A DNA stretch of 37,909 nt, from contig NW_014577319.1 in NCBI RefSeq assembly GCF_000485595.1, forward strand, positions 8,150 to 46,058, given 5' to 3'. Within the stretch, counting starts at the first letter, position 1. Every line of letters starts with the position of its first letter. The notes beneath the pieces were generated by a model. The model did no database searches, had not been told where the DNA came from, and saw only the letters and a program-made list of their open reading frames with translations. A program made the translations under genes and the position numbers. Below, in pieces: positions 1 to 10,700 of the stretch. Origin of the DNA: Priapulus caudatus (taxonomy: Eukaryota > Priapulida > Priapulimorpha > Priapulimorphida > Priapulidae).

Positions 1-330
1 CTCCACCAGCTTCTCCCCCTCCTCCTTCTCCACCAGCTTCTCTTTTCCTCCTTCTCCTCAACCTTCTCCCTTCTCCCCTTCTTCATTCTCCACCAGCTTC
101 TCCCCCTAGCACCTCCTTCTCCACCAGCTTCTCTTTTCCTCCTTCTCCACCACCTTCTCCCTTCTCCCCTTCCTCATTCTCCACCAGCTTCTCCCCCTCC
201 TCCTTCTCCACCAGCTTCTCTTTTCCTCCTTCTCCTCAACCTTCTCCCTTCTCCCCTTCTTCATTCTCCACCAGCTTCTCCCCCTAGCACCTCCTTCTCC
301 ACCAGCTTCTCCCCTCCTCCTTAATTATCC
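1..330. repeat. Pyrimidine-rich minisatellite
   Basis: An imperfect tandem repeat of roughly 87-91 bases is built from blocks such as CTCCACCAGCTTCTC. A higher-order period of 178 is visible, with bases 1 onward recurring almost exactly from 179. The plus strand is almost purely C and T, so the minus strand is purine-rich. In one minus-strand frame it would read as a Glu/Lys/Leu/Val repeat, but no flanking gene supports coding. The array is cut by the window edge. Confidence 0.85.
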
Positions 331-855
331 ACCACCTCACCATGCTTCACACTTCTGCACGTGGGGTCGCTTTGCGATACAGCTGTTCTATTATATTTAC
401 CATTCGAGATTTCACACGAGATTTCACGCGAGATCGGCACGGATTTCGTCAACTCTGAGTCAACTAACTTCCTTTTGCCATTCACATGAGGAAAGTATTT
501 AACCGAGGGATATCCTTATAGGTGTCAATAAACGAAGATTATGACAGTGTAAACGATAAGAACTGAGATTAATCATAGAACTGTGTGCACGTATTACTGA
601 CAATACTGTGGCCTGAGCGGTTCAAGGATAGAGAACATGGGTCCCAATAAAACCAATGACAATGTAATTTACATCAATATAAATATAAATATAATATTAG
701 TTTATTACATCAATATAATAGGTTAGGGTTATGGTTAGGGTTAGGCCTACCTTGGGCCCTACGGGCCTTTACGGACTAGTATTACTGATACAGGGACTTC
801 GAACGTCTCAATAAAATACAAAAATGTAAACACGAAATCATTCATCTAGTGTATT
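331..855. other. Non-coding stretch with interstitial TTAGGG repeats
   Basis: No gene is seen. Around 720-748 there is a short, degenerate run of TTAGGG-type telomere repeats (about four units, one of them TTATGG). The rest is ordinary AT-rich sequence. Confidence 0.6.
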
Positions 856-943
856 TACTAGATACAATAATGTAACCCAAACCCAGAGAGGATAGGGTTA
901 CCCCTATCCTCTCTGGGTTTGGGTTACATTATTGTATCTAGTA
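856..943. repeat. Perfect 88-base hairpin
   Basis: Bases 856-897 are the exact reverse complement of 902-943, giving 42-base arms around a four-base loop (TTAC). The direct repeat GTATTTACTA lies at 851-860 and 941-950, overlapping the arm ends, as expected of a tiny palindromic MITE with its target duplication. A hairpin-RNA locus is the alternative. The arm identity is read directly; the origin is inference. Confidence 0.85.
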
Positions 944-1216
944 TTTACTACCAGTACCAGTACCAAAGTCTTAAAGCCGCACTATGGCGCATCCAAACGC
1001 TAATTTCTCCAGTACTACTAGACTAGCAAATACTTCGTGTCATGCAGCATTGCATAATCACACTACGTACCTTAATTAGGACAAAATAAACTCTAGTTGC
1101 TCCCATTTCACTGTGCGTTTGCTTAAAACCCACCAGAAAGAGGTGATAAAACTGGCATTCTGGCGCAAACGCCGACTGTTTGCCAAACAATTTAGCCTCG
1201 AAGTGGTGAGGGGACG

Positions 1217-1981
1217 CAGTGGCGTACACAGGGGGATAGTTTTTTGCCTCTGTCCCAAACAAACATTTAAAAAAAAGAAAAGAAGAGGAGAGGAGAAAAG
1301 GGAGAGAGCTAGGGAGAGAGTGTGTGTGTGAGAGAGGAGGGAAAGAAAGAGGGAAAAAGAGAGGGAGAGAGAACAGAAGGGCCCTATTATCCTGTTTATT
1401 AAGTTTAGTATTTGTAAACACCCCCTCCCGAGCTGTATGAACAAGGTAGCCTATAACGCAGGATAAGGAGTGTGTACAATGAAATAAGATAGAGAACCCC
1501 AAAATCGATCTGCTGCATGCTCGCGAATCGCGATGTCGTAACTAAATGTAGATTGTGCAGAATTGGATTGCACGCAACACATATTATGTTCATAGACTTG
1601 AGTTTGTTTACATTGTGAGATTTCAGAAATTTCACCGATTTTATTGCATCTACTCTAGCTATCAAACGCAGCTTTTTATAATAGCTAGTGTAGGCCTATG
1701 CACGTTTGTCGACTGTCTGTAGTGTACGTAGTATGGATAAGTACTTTAATTTACTAAACAAACACACACAGCACACACGCACACCTCTCTCTCTCTCTCA
1801 CGCACGCCCACACGCACGCACGCACGCACACACACAAACACACACACACAGCACAGCACAGCACAATCACGCACTGCTCTCTCTCTCTCTCACACGCGCA
1901 CGTGCGTGCGCGCACGCGCGTGCGCGCACACACCTCTGTTTCTCTCGCGCTTTCTCTCGCGCTCTCTCTCTCTCTCGCTTG

Positions 1982-2036
<55 letters not shown>

Positions 2037-2064
2037 ACATACACAACACAAACACGCACACCCC

Positions 2065-2097
<33 letters not shown>

Positions 2098-2561
2098 GCA
2101 CGCACACCTCTCTCTCTCTCTCTCTCTGACACATACACACTCCCTACGCAAAGGTTTACGTAAATTTTAGCTTGATGAATCGCACCTAAAACGGCCTCGC
2201 TTGCATACGCGAAATCGTACTCAAATTTACTAAATAACTGCGTTGATAAATCGCAACTAATTTAGCAACGTCGATTGCGTACGCTCACAAGATTTACGCA
2301 AAATATTTTGCGTACGCAGCTTGATGAATCATGAATCTACCCCCGGGACCCCACCCGTCAGTGCAAGCGCACACGGTATCAGAGTCTACAGTTTCCAGGG
2401 GTGTGTACAGGGGGGGGTCCAGGGTGTCCAGACCCCCCATGCTCGCGCAGAAAATGCATCTAAGGGGTGCTAATTTAAAAAAATTTCTGGGGGAGACCCC
2501 CCAGACCACCCCTTCGCGTGCTCCTAACACCCCCCTTTCGAAAATCCTGCATACGCCACTG
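1217..2561. mobile_element. hAT-like non-autonomous element with 8-bp target duplication
   Basis: The unit starts CAGTGGCGTA (1217-1226) and ends with its exact reverse complement (2552-2561). It is flanked by the 8-bp direct repeat AGGGGACG at 1209-1216 and 2562-2569. An 8-bp duplication with CAG-type termini is the hAT superfamily pattern. The inside is not coding: a GA-rich tract (about 1270-1380), mixed CT/CA microsatellites (about 1760-2136) and a G-rich right end. Open frames here are low-complexity artefacts. Confidence 0.8.
1760..2136. repeat. Compound (CA)n/(CT)n microsatellite
   Basis: Alternating tracts of CA/CG and CT dinucleotides fill this stretch, including a long pure CT run at about 1985-2033. 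Both strands give open frames only because the repeat lacks stop codons. Confidence 0.9.
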
Positions 2562-2752
2562 AGGGGACGTCACATGTTTTTATATTTGCTACACCCGTAC
2601 CGCTGTACCGCAGCACCGCTGTGCGGTTGCTCAACATCGGAGAATTTGAACAACATTGGAGGTATTTTTAAATACCTTTTATAAGACAACGCGCAGTGAA
2701 ATGGGAGGAACTAGAGTTTATTTTGTCATAAGGTAGTGTGATTATGCATGAT

Positions 2753-3684
2753 TATTTTTGTTACTATTTTATAATCTCCGATTCCTAGAATCTCGTCCAT
2801 ATATAATCATTGTCATCTTCTAAAACTACAGACCATCCGCTGACCGCTGTGGAGACGTGTGCCGGGCCTCGAATTTGGCGCACATCTCCACTGCGGACAG
2901 CGCTTCATACATCCCCGCTGTCGCATGCGCATATCCCGCGGAACTGCGCGTCTCATCCGCGCGCAGCGCTTAGGATCAACAGCAAAGCTGTGCCATGCAA
3001 TCTTGTATCATGTCTCTCTGGATCAGTGGGAGTGGGCAAATGGAATAGACAGAGAAGGTACAGGAGGTGGGGGAGGATTTCACTGAAGGAGTGTTATTAC
3101 TAATAATTTGTGTAACTATTTTACAGTTTTAGAATTATCAATACCATAGTATCAAGAGTAGATAATATAACATCAAGTATAAATAATATAAGTATAGATA
3201 ACATCAAGTAGATAATATAAGATCAAGAGTAAAGTTATATTATCTACTCTTGATAGTATCGTGGTAGTATGCCTATAAATAGAGACCAAAGCTGTAAAAG
3301 CAAAGACGGTCTTTTTAAATTCTCAGGTCTTAGAAAATTGTTTGCACACATGCTAGTACTTTCAATGATGTTACATCATATATGATAATTTCAACTTCCT
3401 AGAAGATAGTAGATAGTAGATATATGTGATTTGTTTGAGTAAAATTGCTCTTGGGTTTTAACTATATTGCAGCTAAAATAAGACCAGCAATTTAGATCTC
3501 TTGCTGCTAGCAGCATGCTGCTGCTGCATGCCGCTGCTGCATGCTGCTGCCATGGCAACAGCCGCAGCAGTGGATCGAGTGCTCAAATAGGAAGTTAATT
3601 TATCATCTGGCTCATTTCTGGTTGGGTTTGCTGGCAGCTACTACCTAGTCTTCAGTCAGTTACAGATAAAATTTGTTGGGAATA
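2753..3684. other. Upstream region with small hairpins and CTG repeats
   Basis: No gene is supported. A GC-rich patch (2840-2990) holds a stem near 2850-2893 (GTGGAGACGTGTGCC facing GGCGCACATCTCCAC with GT-type mismatches). A perfect 22-base inverted repeat lies at 3150-3171 and 3234-3255. A CTG/GCA-rich patch lies at 3507-3570. The last 200 bases could be promoter or 5' UTR of the alternative first exon at 3685. Confidence 0.5.
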
Positions 3685-3727
3685 ATGAGGAGAATTTCCA
3701 GGCTTTTTCGAGGCAACAGAGATGAAG
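3685..3727 (+). CDS. Candidate alternative first coding exon of the SLC15 transporter
   Basis: An ATG at 3685 opens a short frame (MRRISRLFRGNRDE) that ends after GAAG at a GTTTGAG donor. It stops in phase 1, exactly the phase needed by exon 2 at 5425. The main first exon at 4619 also ends GAAG before a GTTTG donor in phase 1. Using this exon would replace 34 acidic N-terminal residues by 14 basic ones, giving 771 residues. The ORF and phase are read directly; its use as an exon is inference, since no transcript is available. Confidence 0.4.
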
Positions 3728-4618
3728 GTTTGAGTTATGGCTTCCATGTTCACAAGGTGTTTGCATGTCTTAGTATTTTGTGCGTTTGCTTGATAACGAT
3801 GTGACAAATGACACATACCATATGGTAGGTGTCACATGCATCTCGGCAGTAGTTAGCTAGGATTTATGATCGGCAATGGTTTGAGTCTCTACAGAGTGAA
3901 AGTGTACACGTAGCCATGTTTGCTGTGGCATGTGTTTTAGTAGTGCAGCATATATCCAGTTGCATGCCACCAAGCAGCTGTTAGACTATAGGCACCTGTT
4001 GTATCAGGTGCATATTCCCAGCAGATATGTTGCGCGATAAGGTGTTTACACATCTAAGCTTGAATTTATCAAGTAAAGAAAGAAAGAAGCTGCCTCTTGT
4101 AATCTAGTATTTGCCTTTGTAAATTAATCCATTACAGATACATTTATCAGCAGTTGAAGTTTAGGTTGTTTCTAACTTGTTTAAGAATAAACTCATGGCA
4201 TTAGATAAAGGTTAGTAAATAAAACGTTAATATAATAAGCGTAATAATTTTAGTAGAATAGATGCTTGTAGTTTTGGAGTTTATATAGCATGAATGATTT
4301 GTAAATCAATGTATTCAAGATTTGCATATATGCAAAAATATTATGAAAACGACCATTCTGGATTTGTTGTACCATGAGGTTTCCAGCAAACCCTAGTTCT
4401 GGAGATGCCCATTTTAATGTGCTGTTAATACCGGAGCCCCCCAATTTCATCTCTCAAGTGGCACATACCTACCCTATTTTGTAGGGAGTGCCCCCCGGGG
4501 CTAGTTGTACTTCTATGAATAGGTTTGCTAACGTATTGTTAGGCACTCATGTATAGCTATGTGTAGGTGATGTAGGAGTTACAGTACTTCATGCCTGGCC
4601 TGCTATTAGATTGGGGTT

Positions 4619-4721
4619 ATGGCTGTTGTATTAGGGGCAGATACCGAATTAGCTATATTCGCATGCCCTAGAGAAGATGACGAGTCCGGGGAAGATGATG
4701 AATACCTCATACCATCAGAAG
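4619..4721 (+). CDS. SLC15 exon 1 (main first coding exon)
   Basis: Encodes residues 1-34, a cytosolic, strongly acidic N terminus ([11 protein letters not shown]). The ATG at 4619 follows an in-frame TAG about 15 bases upstream, which fixes the start if this is the first exon. Ends in phase 1 at a GTTTGT donor. Confidence 0.75.
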
Positions 4722-7700
4722 GTTTGTTGAACTCTGAGGGTAAACACGGTTTATAATTAATGGTTCACTAACAGATGTAGAAACATACATGTGGGATATT
4801 GTGGGTGGTGATCAAGAATATCGCTCCACCTTTCTGTGACTAATTGGTTCTGAGAAAACATCTGAGGTGATTATACGTACGTGGTTAGTTCTAGCTATAC
4901 AATGATTATGTAACCACCTATTTAATGTTAAGGTCCTTGGATTTATGTAATTTTATTTTAGATTCGTTATTTTGTCATGTAAATATTATACTCAGTTCTA
5001 TGGTAAAAATTATCATGCAATAATTCATGTATATATATATAATTGACATGTGTTCATGTATGATCAGATATGAATTACATAAATCTGGTGTTATTCACTC
5101 TTGATGTGATTTTATATGTGCTATTGAATGCACAGATGTACGTGTGTACATGCTAATGTATAGTTGACCAAATCAATTGATAGAAAACAAGAATAAATTC
5201 TGGTAATATCTAAATGGTGACCATATATATATAATTGAAATATATATATGGTTCATCATTAAATTGTGACCAGCCCAGTTAGCTTATATTAAACAAATTG
5301 TGTGTGTAACAGCATATAGTTGACATCCTAGTTTTGCTATGATCATAAGGACAGTGGAATGTTTTAGGTTTGTAATACAGCTTAATGTTAGTGAGTAATT
5401 AATTGATGTTTACCTTTTTTACAGCGGCAAAACTTTTGTCAGTAGATGACTCTGTACCAGAGGAAAAGGTTAGTTGACAACGAGAAGTATTAATGTTATA
5501 TGGCAGGGGAGGAGCCAGGATTCCAGGAGGTGTATGGGGAATATGTAAAGTAGAGGGACAGGCTCACACAATTCCCAGCAATTCTTAGCTAAATTAGGAA
5601 TGTATGTTATATATCACTGTTTACCGTATGTTTTGTAGGGTTGAATTAAGCATTTATGTTACATGCTGTTTTTATTTTTTTTATTAATTAGAAATAACTC
5701 AAAACGATGGAATTATAAACGATAGCAATTTTTAAAATTGTGGGAAAGGGTAGTTCTACAATAATTGCTGATTGTTGGTAATATATAGCATCACTGTAGT
5801 ATGAAAAGACATTGCATTTTGCACTAGTGCTTTTAACTTGAACAGATATTTTTATGTTATGCGAATTGACACCCCATGTTGCATTGTGATAAGCAATCGG
5901 GTGTAAGAGCTAATATCGTACATACATTTACATATGCATATACTTCTAACTGAATGAAGAATGTTGAAGTGGTAGTTGATAGGTATAGCTATTGATATTA
6001 GGAGTAAACTGAAATACAAACATTTGTTTTAATTCATTCCTGGTGTGTGTGGGGGGATGGGGTGCATGCATGTGCGTGCATGCGTAAATATATTCACCTG
6101 TCAATACCCAAGTTAGGTTACAGGTAATGAGGTGCTTTGACAAAATTATGCTGGATAATAGCAGATTTCCTAATTTAATGAACCCACATGCCATATGTGC
6201 ATGCTGATGATGTATGTGCCCACATAGGTTTATACAGTACACTGTCATATAAAACGTCAGAGTACGAGTGCTGGTTAGTATAGTCAGGATGAGCCATTCT
6301 GGGGAATATATATAGCGCGTTTTATACCCTGCTGTGTGTGTAAACAGTAGTTCTGTGTGTGCGTGGAGATGTCGTGGTTAATGGAACTGCCACTAGCACT
6401 GCCTGCATCCCTGTCCTTACTCTGCCCACGCAGGGAGGGTGTGATAAATCACGCCTCTTGCCTGTGTGATAAGCGAGTATTGATTGCAATGGCTCTCCCT
6501 ATTTTTGGTATCACCTGCAATCATACAGTGAAATGTCACCTGCTTTCACACAATAATTTCACTTTAGGGATTACGGGAGGGATTCATATTGCACATGATA
6601 ATTATAACAGATTATGCAGTAGATTGTGGTAAAGTGACATATTTGCTCTGTGGGGTGGTATGGGCTTAGTTTCATTGTCAGTCTGTATTCTCTGACAGAG
6701 TCTCTTTTACAGCTTCCTTATCCCAAGTGCGTGTTCTTCATTTTGGGCAATGAGTTTTGTGAGCGGTTCAGCTACTATGGAATGCGAGGTAAGATCTTAG
6801 TATTATGTATGATGATTTGATGTTATGATCATCTATATCTAGTTGTAAAATTCATGTTCTCATATAGACATGCATTTGCTTATTTTAGCTGTACTATATA
6901 ATAGCTTAATAAAACAGAGGAGCTTGTTCTTAGAAGCATTGTATAGTGCTATGATATTTATTAGTGTTGTTATAGCACCTAGAAAAAATCACGACTAAAA
7001 TATGTCTGACAATATCCCCCACGTGTAGGATCATGTGTGAATTGCTATGAATTGCATTATTGAATGAATTACTGCACCATAGGCAGAGTTTCTATGCATG
7101 ATTACATGAGCTTAAAATTGTGATTATAAATCTATCCATTGATAAGCACAACATTTTATCGGACTCGGATTAGCATAATCACATTACGTTAGCTTTTTTG
7201 TGATTATAAATTAATTTAGTGATGCCCACGATGTTTACCTGAATCTGAATCGAATACTAATTATTAGCTCATCTGATATAGTCAGATGCAGCTTGTAGAA
7301 TCGCATGATCGTCCGTCCGTCCGTCCGTCCGTCAACAGTTGGCACATACATCTAAACGTGCTCCACGTAACGGTCCACGATTATTCGGAGTGGGGGGGGG
7401 TAATCCGAAAACGAGTTGAGGATGGTCGAAAGCTGGGGGTCAAAGGTCAAAGGTCAAAGGTCAGGAGGTGTAAAAGAGGGGGATACATTCCTCCCGTAAC
7501 TTAAGGTATAGGGAGCGAAATGCAGAATTGCGGCAGCAAATCTAAAATGTGCTCGACCTAAAGGCTTGTGATAGTTGGTGTATGCATCATGGTAGGGGAA
7601 AGCATCACTGTGCCGAAATTGGAGGTCACAGGTCAAAGGTCAATGGGCACAGCGGGCAGATTTTAGACATTTTCTGAGGACATGGTCTGACGGAGCGATG

Positions 7701-10700
7701 AAAAACTTTTTTGTTTCAGCGGTGACCTAGCATTTTTATGGCATTATTGAAAGGACCATGAAATCTACTTTCTGCTGACATGCGAAGAGTAAGTGTCAGA
7801 TAATCTTTTGACCCTCAAGAGGAGGGTTAAACATGCATTTGTTGACTGTCTGTTGAGAAGAATTTGACTGGCCCGGGTTTGCCAGTGATCTATACATGCC
7901 TGGATGTATGAGGCTACAATGTCACAGTGAAATTTCAAAAGCTAAATTTGGTTAAAGAAGGTTTATGCTGGCTTAAATCGTATAATTTCTATGGCATTCT
8001 GTACTGTCAGTATGTTACATGTACCGTATGCCACTGCCAGTGGCTACTGCCAGTGCATGTGTTGGTGGTACTGTGTAGTTTTTGCCTGCGTTAATTGTTA
8101 CAGGTGGCACTCTCTATTGCAGCCTGTGGCTTGCGTAGGTAAATGGATGAGTGCTTACCTATTCTGTCTTGCAAATAGTTGTTGCTACTACGTACGATGG
8201 GAGCTTCCATCTTTAATCTGAAGACACTTGAACGTACGCGCCATCTCGTGGCAACTTTCATAACGATCCCAACGAACATTCCTTTGAGAAGGTTCCTGAT
8301 ACCATCCCTGTGCCTTCCACTGTTTCGGCGTGTGTGTGAACACATTTGGGACTAACAGGGTTACTAGAATCCCACCTATCACCACAGAGTCACCGCAGTA
8401 GACGTTAGATGAGCGCTGTCGCTCCGCGGCACTTGTTAGGGTTGTGCTTGTTATTTACTTTGGTTTTCCATATTGGTATTCTGCAGCTGTGCTGGTGCTG
8501 TTCCTCAAGAATGTCCTCCTTTTCACCGATAACTCGGCCACCGCAATCTACCATGCATTCGCTATGCTCTGCTACTTCACGCCGCTTTTCGGCGCGCCTC
8601 TTGCCGATGGTTTCCTTGGGAAATTTTGGTGAGTTGCGATATCGTAGCGTGCGTACCTACCGAGTTTTAATCAGAAACTATTGATAGTAATAATACAGAC
8701 AAAAGCAAATAATTATGCACAATGCAGAGATTTTGTGCACTTATACTTGACCTAGACGCTATAACTGTAAAATGGGGAAAGTATAGCTTTAGTGCATGAG
8801 CACGTAGGCAGGATGCTACATGTTTACTGAAATGCACGTTACTCAAAGGTACGTGACTCAGCTATTTGCGTGCTAGGGCAGCTTTATCACTAGTGCCAGT
8901 GTTGTTCTCCAGAGCATGTATCACATTTTTTATTTCCTATGATCGTTTGACACACAGTGCATAAGTCATAGTCAACAAATACTGTAAACTCATTGTGTAA
9001 TCCAAGTCCATCAATCATCATGAGCCTACCAAATTCTGTACTAGCCTATACTGTTATACATTAGTTCATGGTTTAACTCCTGAGAAGTTTCCCCCGTAAT
9101 ATTCTACACACATCGTCCTTGACACATTAAATAAAAAACGTGAAAATGAATTGGATGTTATTCTTGTACATTACAAATTACATTAAAAAGTCTTTCACTA
9201 GTCAGTCTAAAATATTGAGTTGATTAATGGCTGTAATATTTATCTGCAACAGTTTTGGAAAGTCAGTTTTCTTGCAAAATTCAATTCTAATTAATACAGA
9301 TAACTAAACATCCAATATTGATAAAAGATATTAAATAAGTCTGTGTAGTGTTATAAACTTCTAACTGTCGGCTAATCTTCACATGAGTAATCAACTTTAA
9401 TTTACTTGCAGGACAATATTTTACTTGTCGATAGTCTACATAATAGGATTGATTCTATTGGCTGTTACTTCCATTCCTCCAGTGAACAATGGCAATGCGT
9501 AAGTTTTCTTTATATTTTCTTTCTATGCACTTTTTTCTTTGTATGTTCCAACCGTCATTCAGAATTTCCTCAGCGGCAGTTATTCATAAGGGGCACAATT
9601 TCCTCAGACGTCAGTTCTTGACAGTGAAATTTCACATGAAAAGGAGTTTTTTTTAAGACAAAACAGGTTTAAAGGTTTTTTGTTTCCTTTATGAAATATA
9701 GGTACAGCCTATTTTACTGGACCCCTAGGCTTCAGTCCACAATTCAACTTTTGCTAATCTAGCTGTCTGCCATCTTTGAGAAATGAATGCACTCTTCAGG
9801 CTCAATGGAAGGAGGCATGAACATCTTTGTCTTATGTGTTGTATTGGGGTGCTGAATAACCATATCTATCTATCCATGCATCTGTCCGTCTATTTTTCTG
9901 TTTATCCATCCATTCATTCATTCGTCCACCCATCCATCCATCAATCCATCCATCCTTTCCCATCTAATCCATCCATCCATCCACCCATCCATCCGTCAAT
10001 TCGTCCATCCTTTCATCCATCTATCCATCCATCGATCCATTCGTCCATCCATCCATCCATTCACCCATCCATCCATCCATCCATCCATCCATCCATCCAT
10101 CCATCCATCCATTCATCCATCCATCCATCCATCCATCCATCCATCCATCCATCCATCCATCCATCCATCCATCCATCCATCCATCCATCCTATCCATCCC
10201 TCCATCCATCCATCAATCTATTTATCCATCAATCCATTCGTCTATTCATCCATCCATTCGTCCATCTGTCTATCCATCTGCCCATCCATTTACCCATCTA
10301 TCCGATCATCCACCCATCCATCCATCGACCCATCCATTCATCAATCCATCAATCCATCCATCCATCCATACATCTATACATCCATCCATCCATTCATTCA
10401 TTCATCCTGCTGTCAGTGATCTGTGTAGTTTACACTGACAAGCTTTCTTCATCACTATAGTGTGGGTCCGCTCCTTGGTCTGCTACTCATCGGTATCGGA
10501 ACAGGAGGCATCAAGCCATGCGTGTCCTCATTCGGTGGCGACCAGTTCTCCAAGGGGCAGGAGCAGGAGCTGAAGAGTTTCTTCTCCGTATTCTACATGT
10601 CCATCAATCTAGGCAGCTTGGCTTCCACCTACTTAACACCATACTTCAGAAGTGAGTGCACCACAGCTGTGTGACTGTGTGATGAAGCAGTGTTTCATAC

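Larger units (their letters stand above)
1051..2748. mobile_element. Older inverted-repeat element, interrupted by a hAT-like insertion
   Basis: Bases 1051-1117 match the reverse complement of 2690-2748 with few mismatches and small gaps. The ends start TGCATAATCACAC. With the inner element (1217-2561) removed, about 350 bases remain, the size of a MITE. No ORF of its own is seen, and I could not define a target duplication. It lies upstream of the transporter gene. Confidence 0.65.

Noticed and set aside
1706-2170. 154-codon plus-strand frame and several minus-strand frames
   Set aside because: They lie in CA/CT microsatellite and exist only because the repeat lacks stop codons.
9900-10400. 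Possible CRISPR-like array
   Set aside because: Units are 4 bases without unique spacers, and the DNA is eukaryotic.
9783-10460. 225-codon frame of His-Pro-Ser-Ile repeats
   Set aside because: It is the CCAT microsatellite of intron 5, between two well-defined exons.
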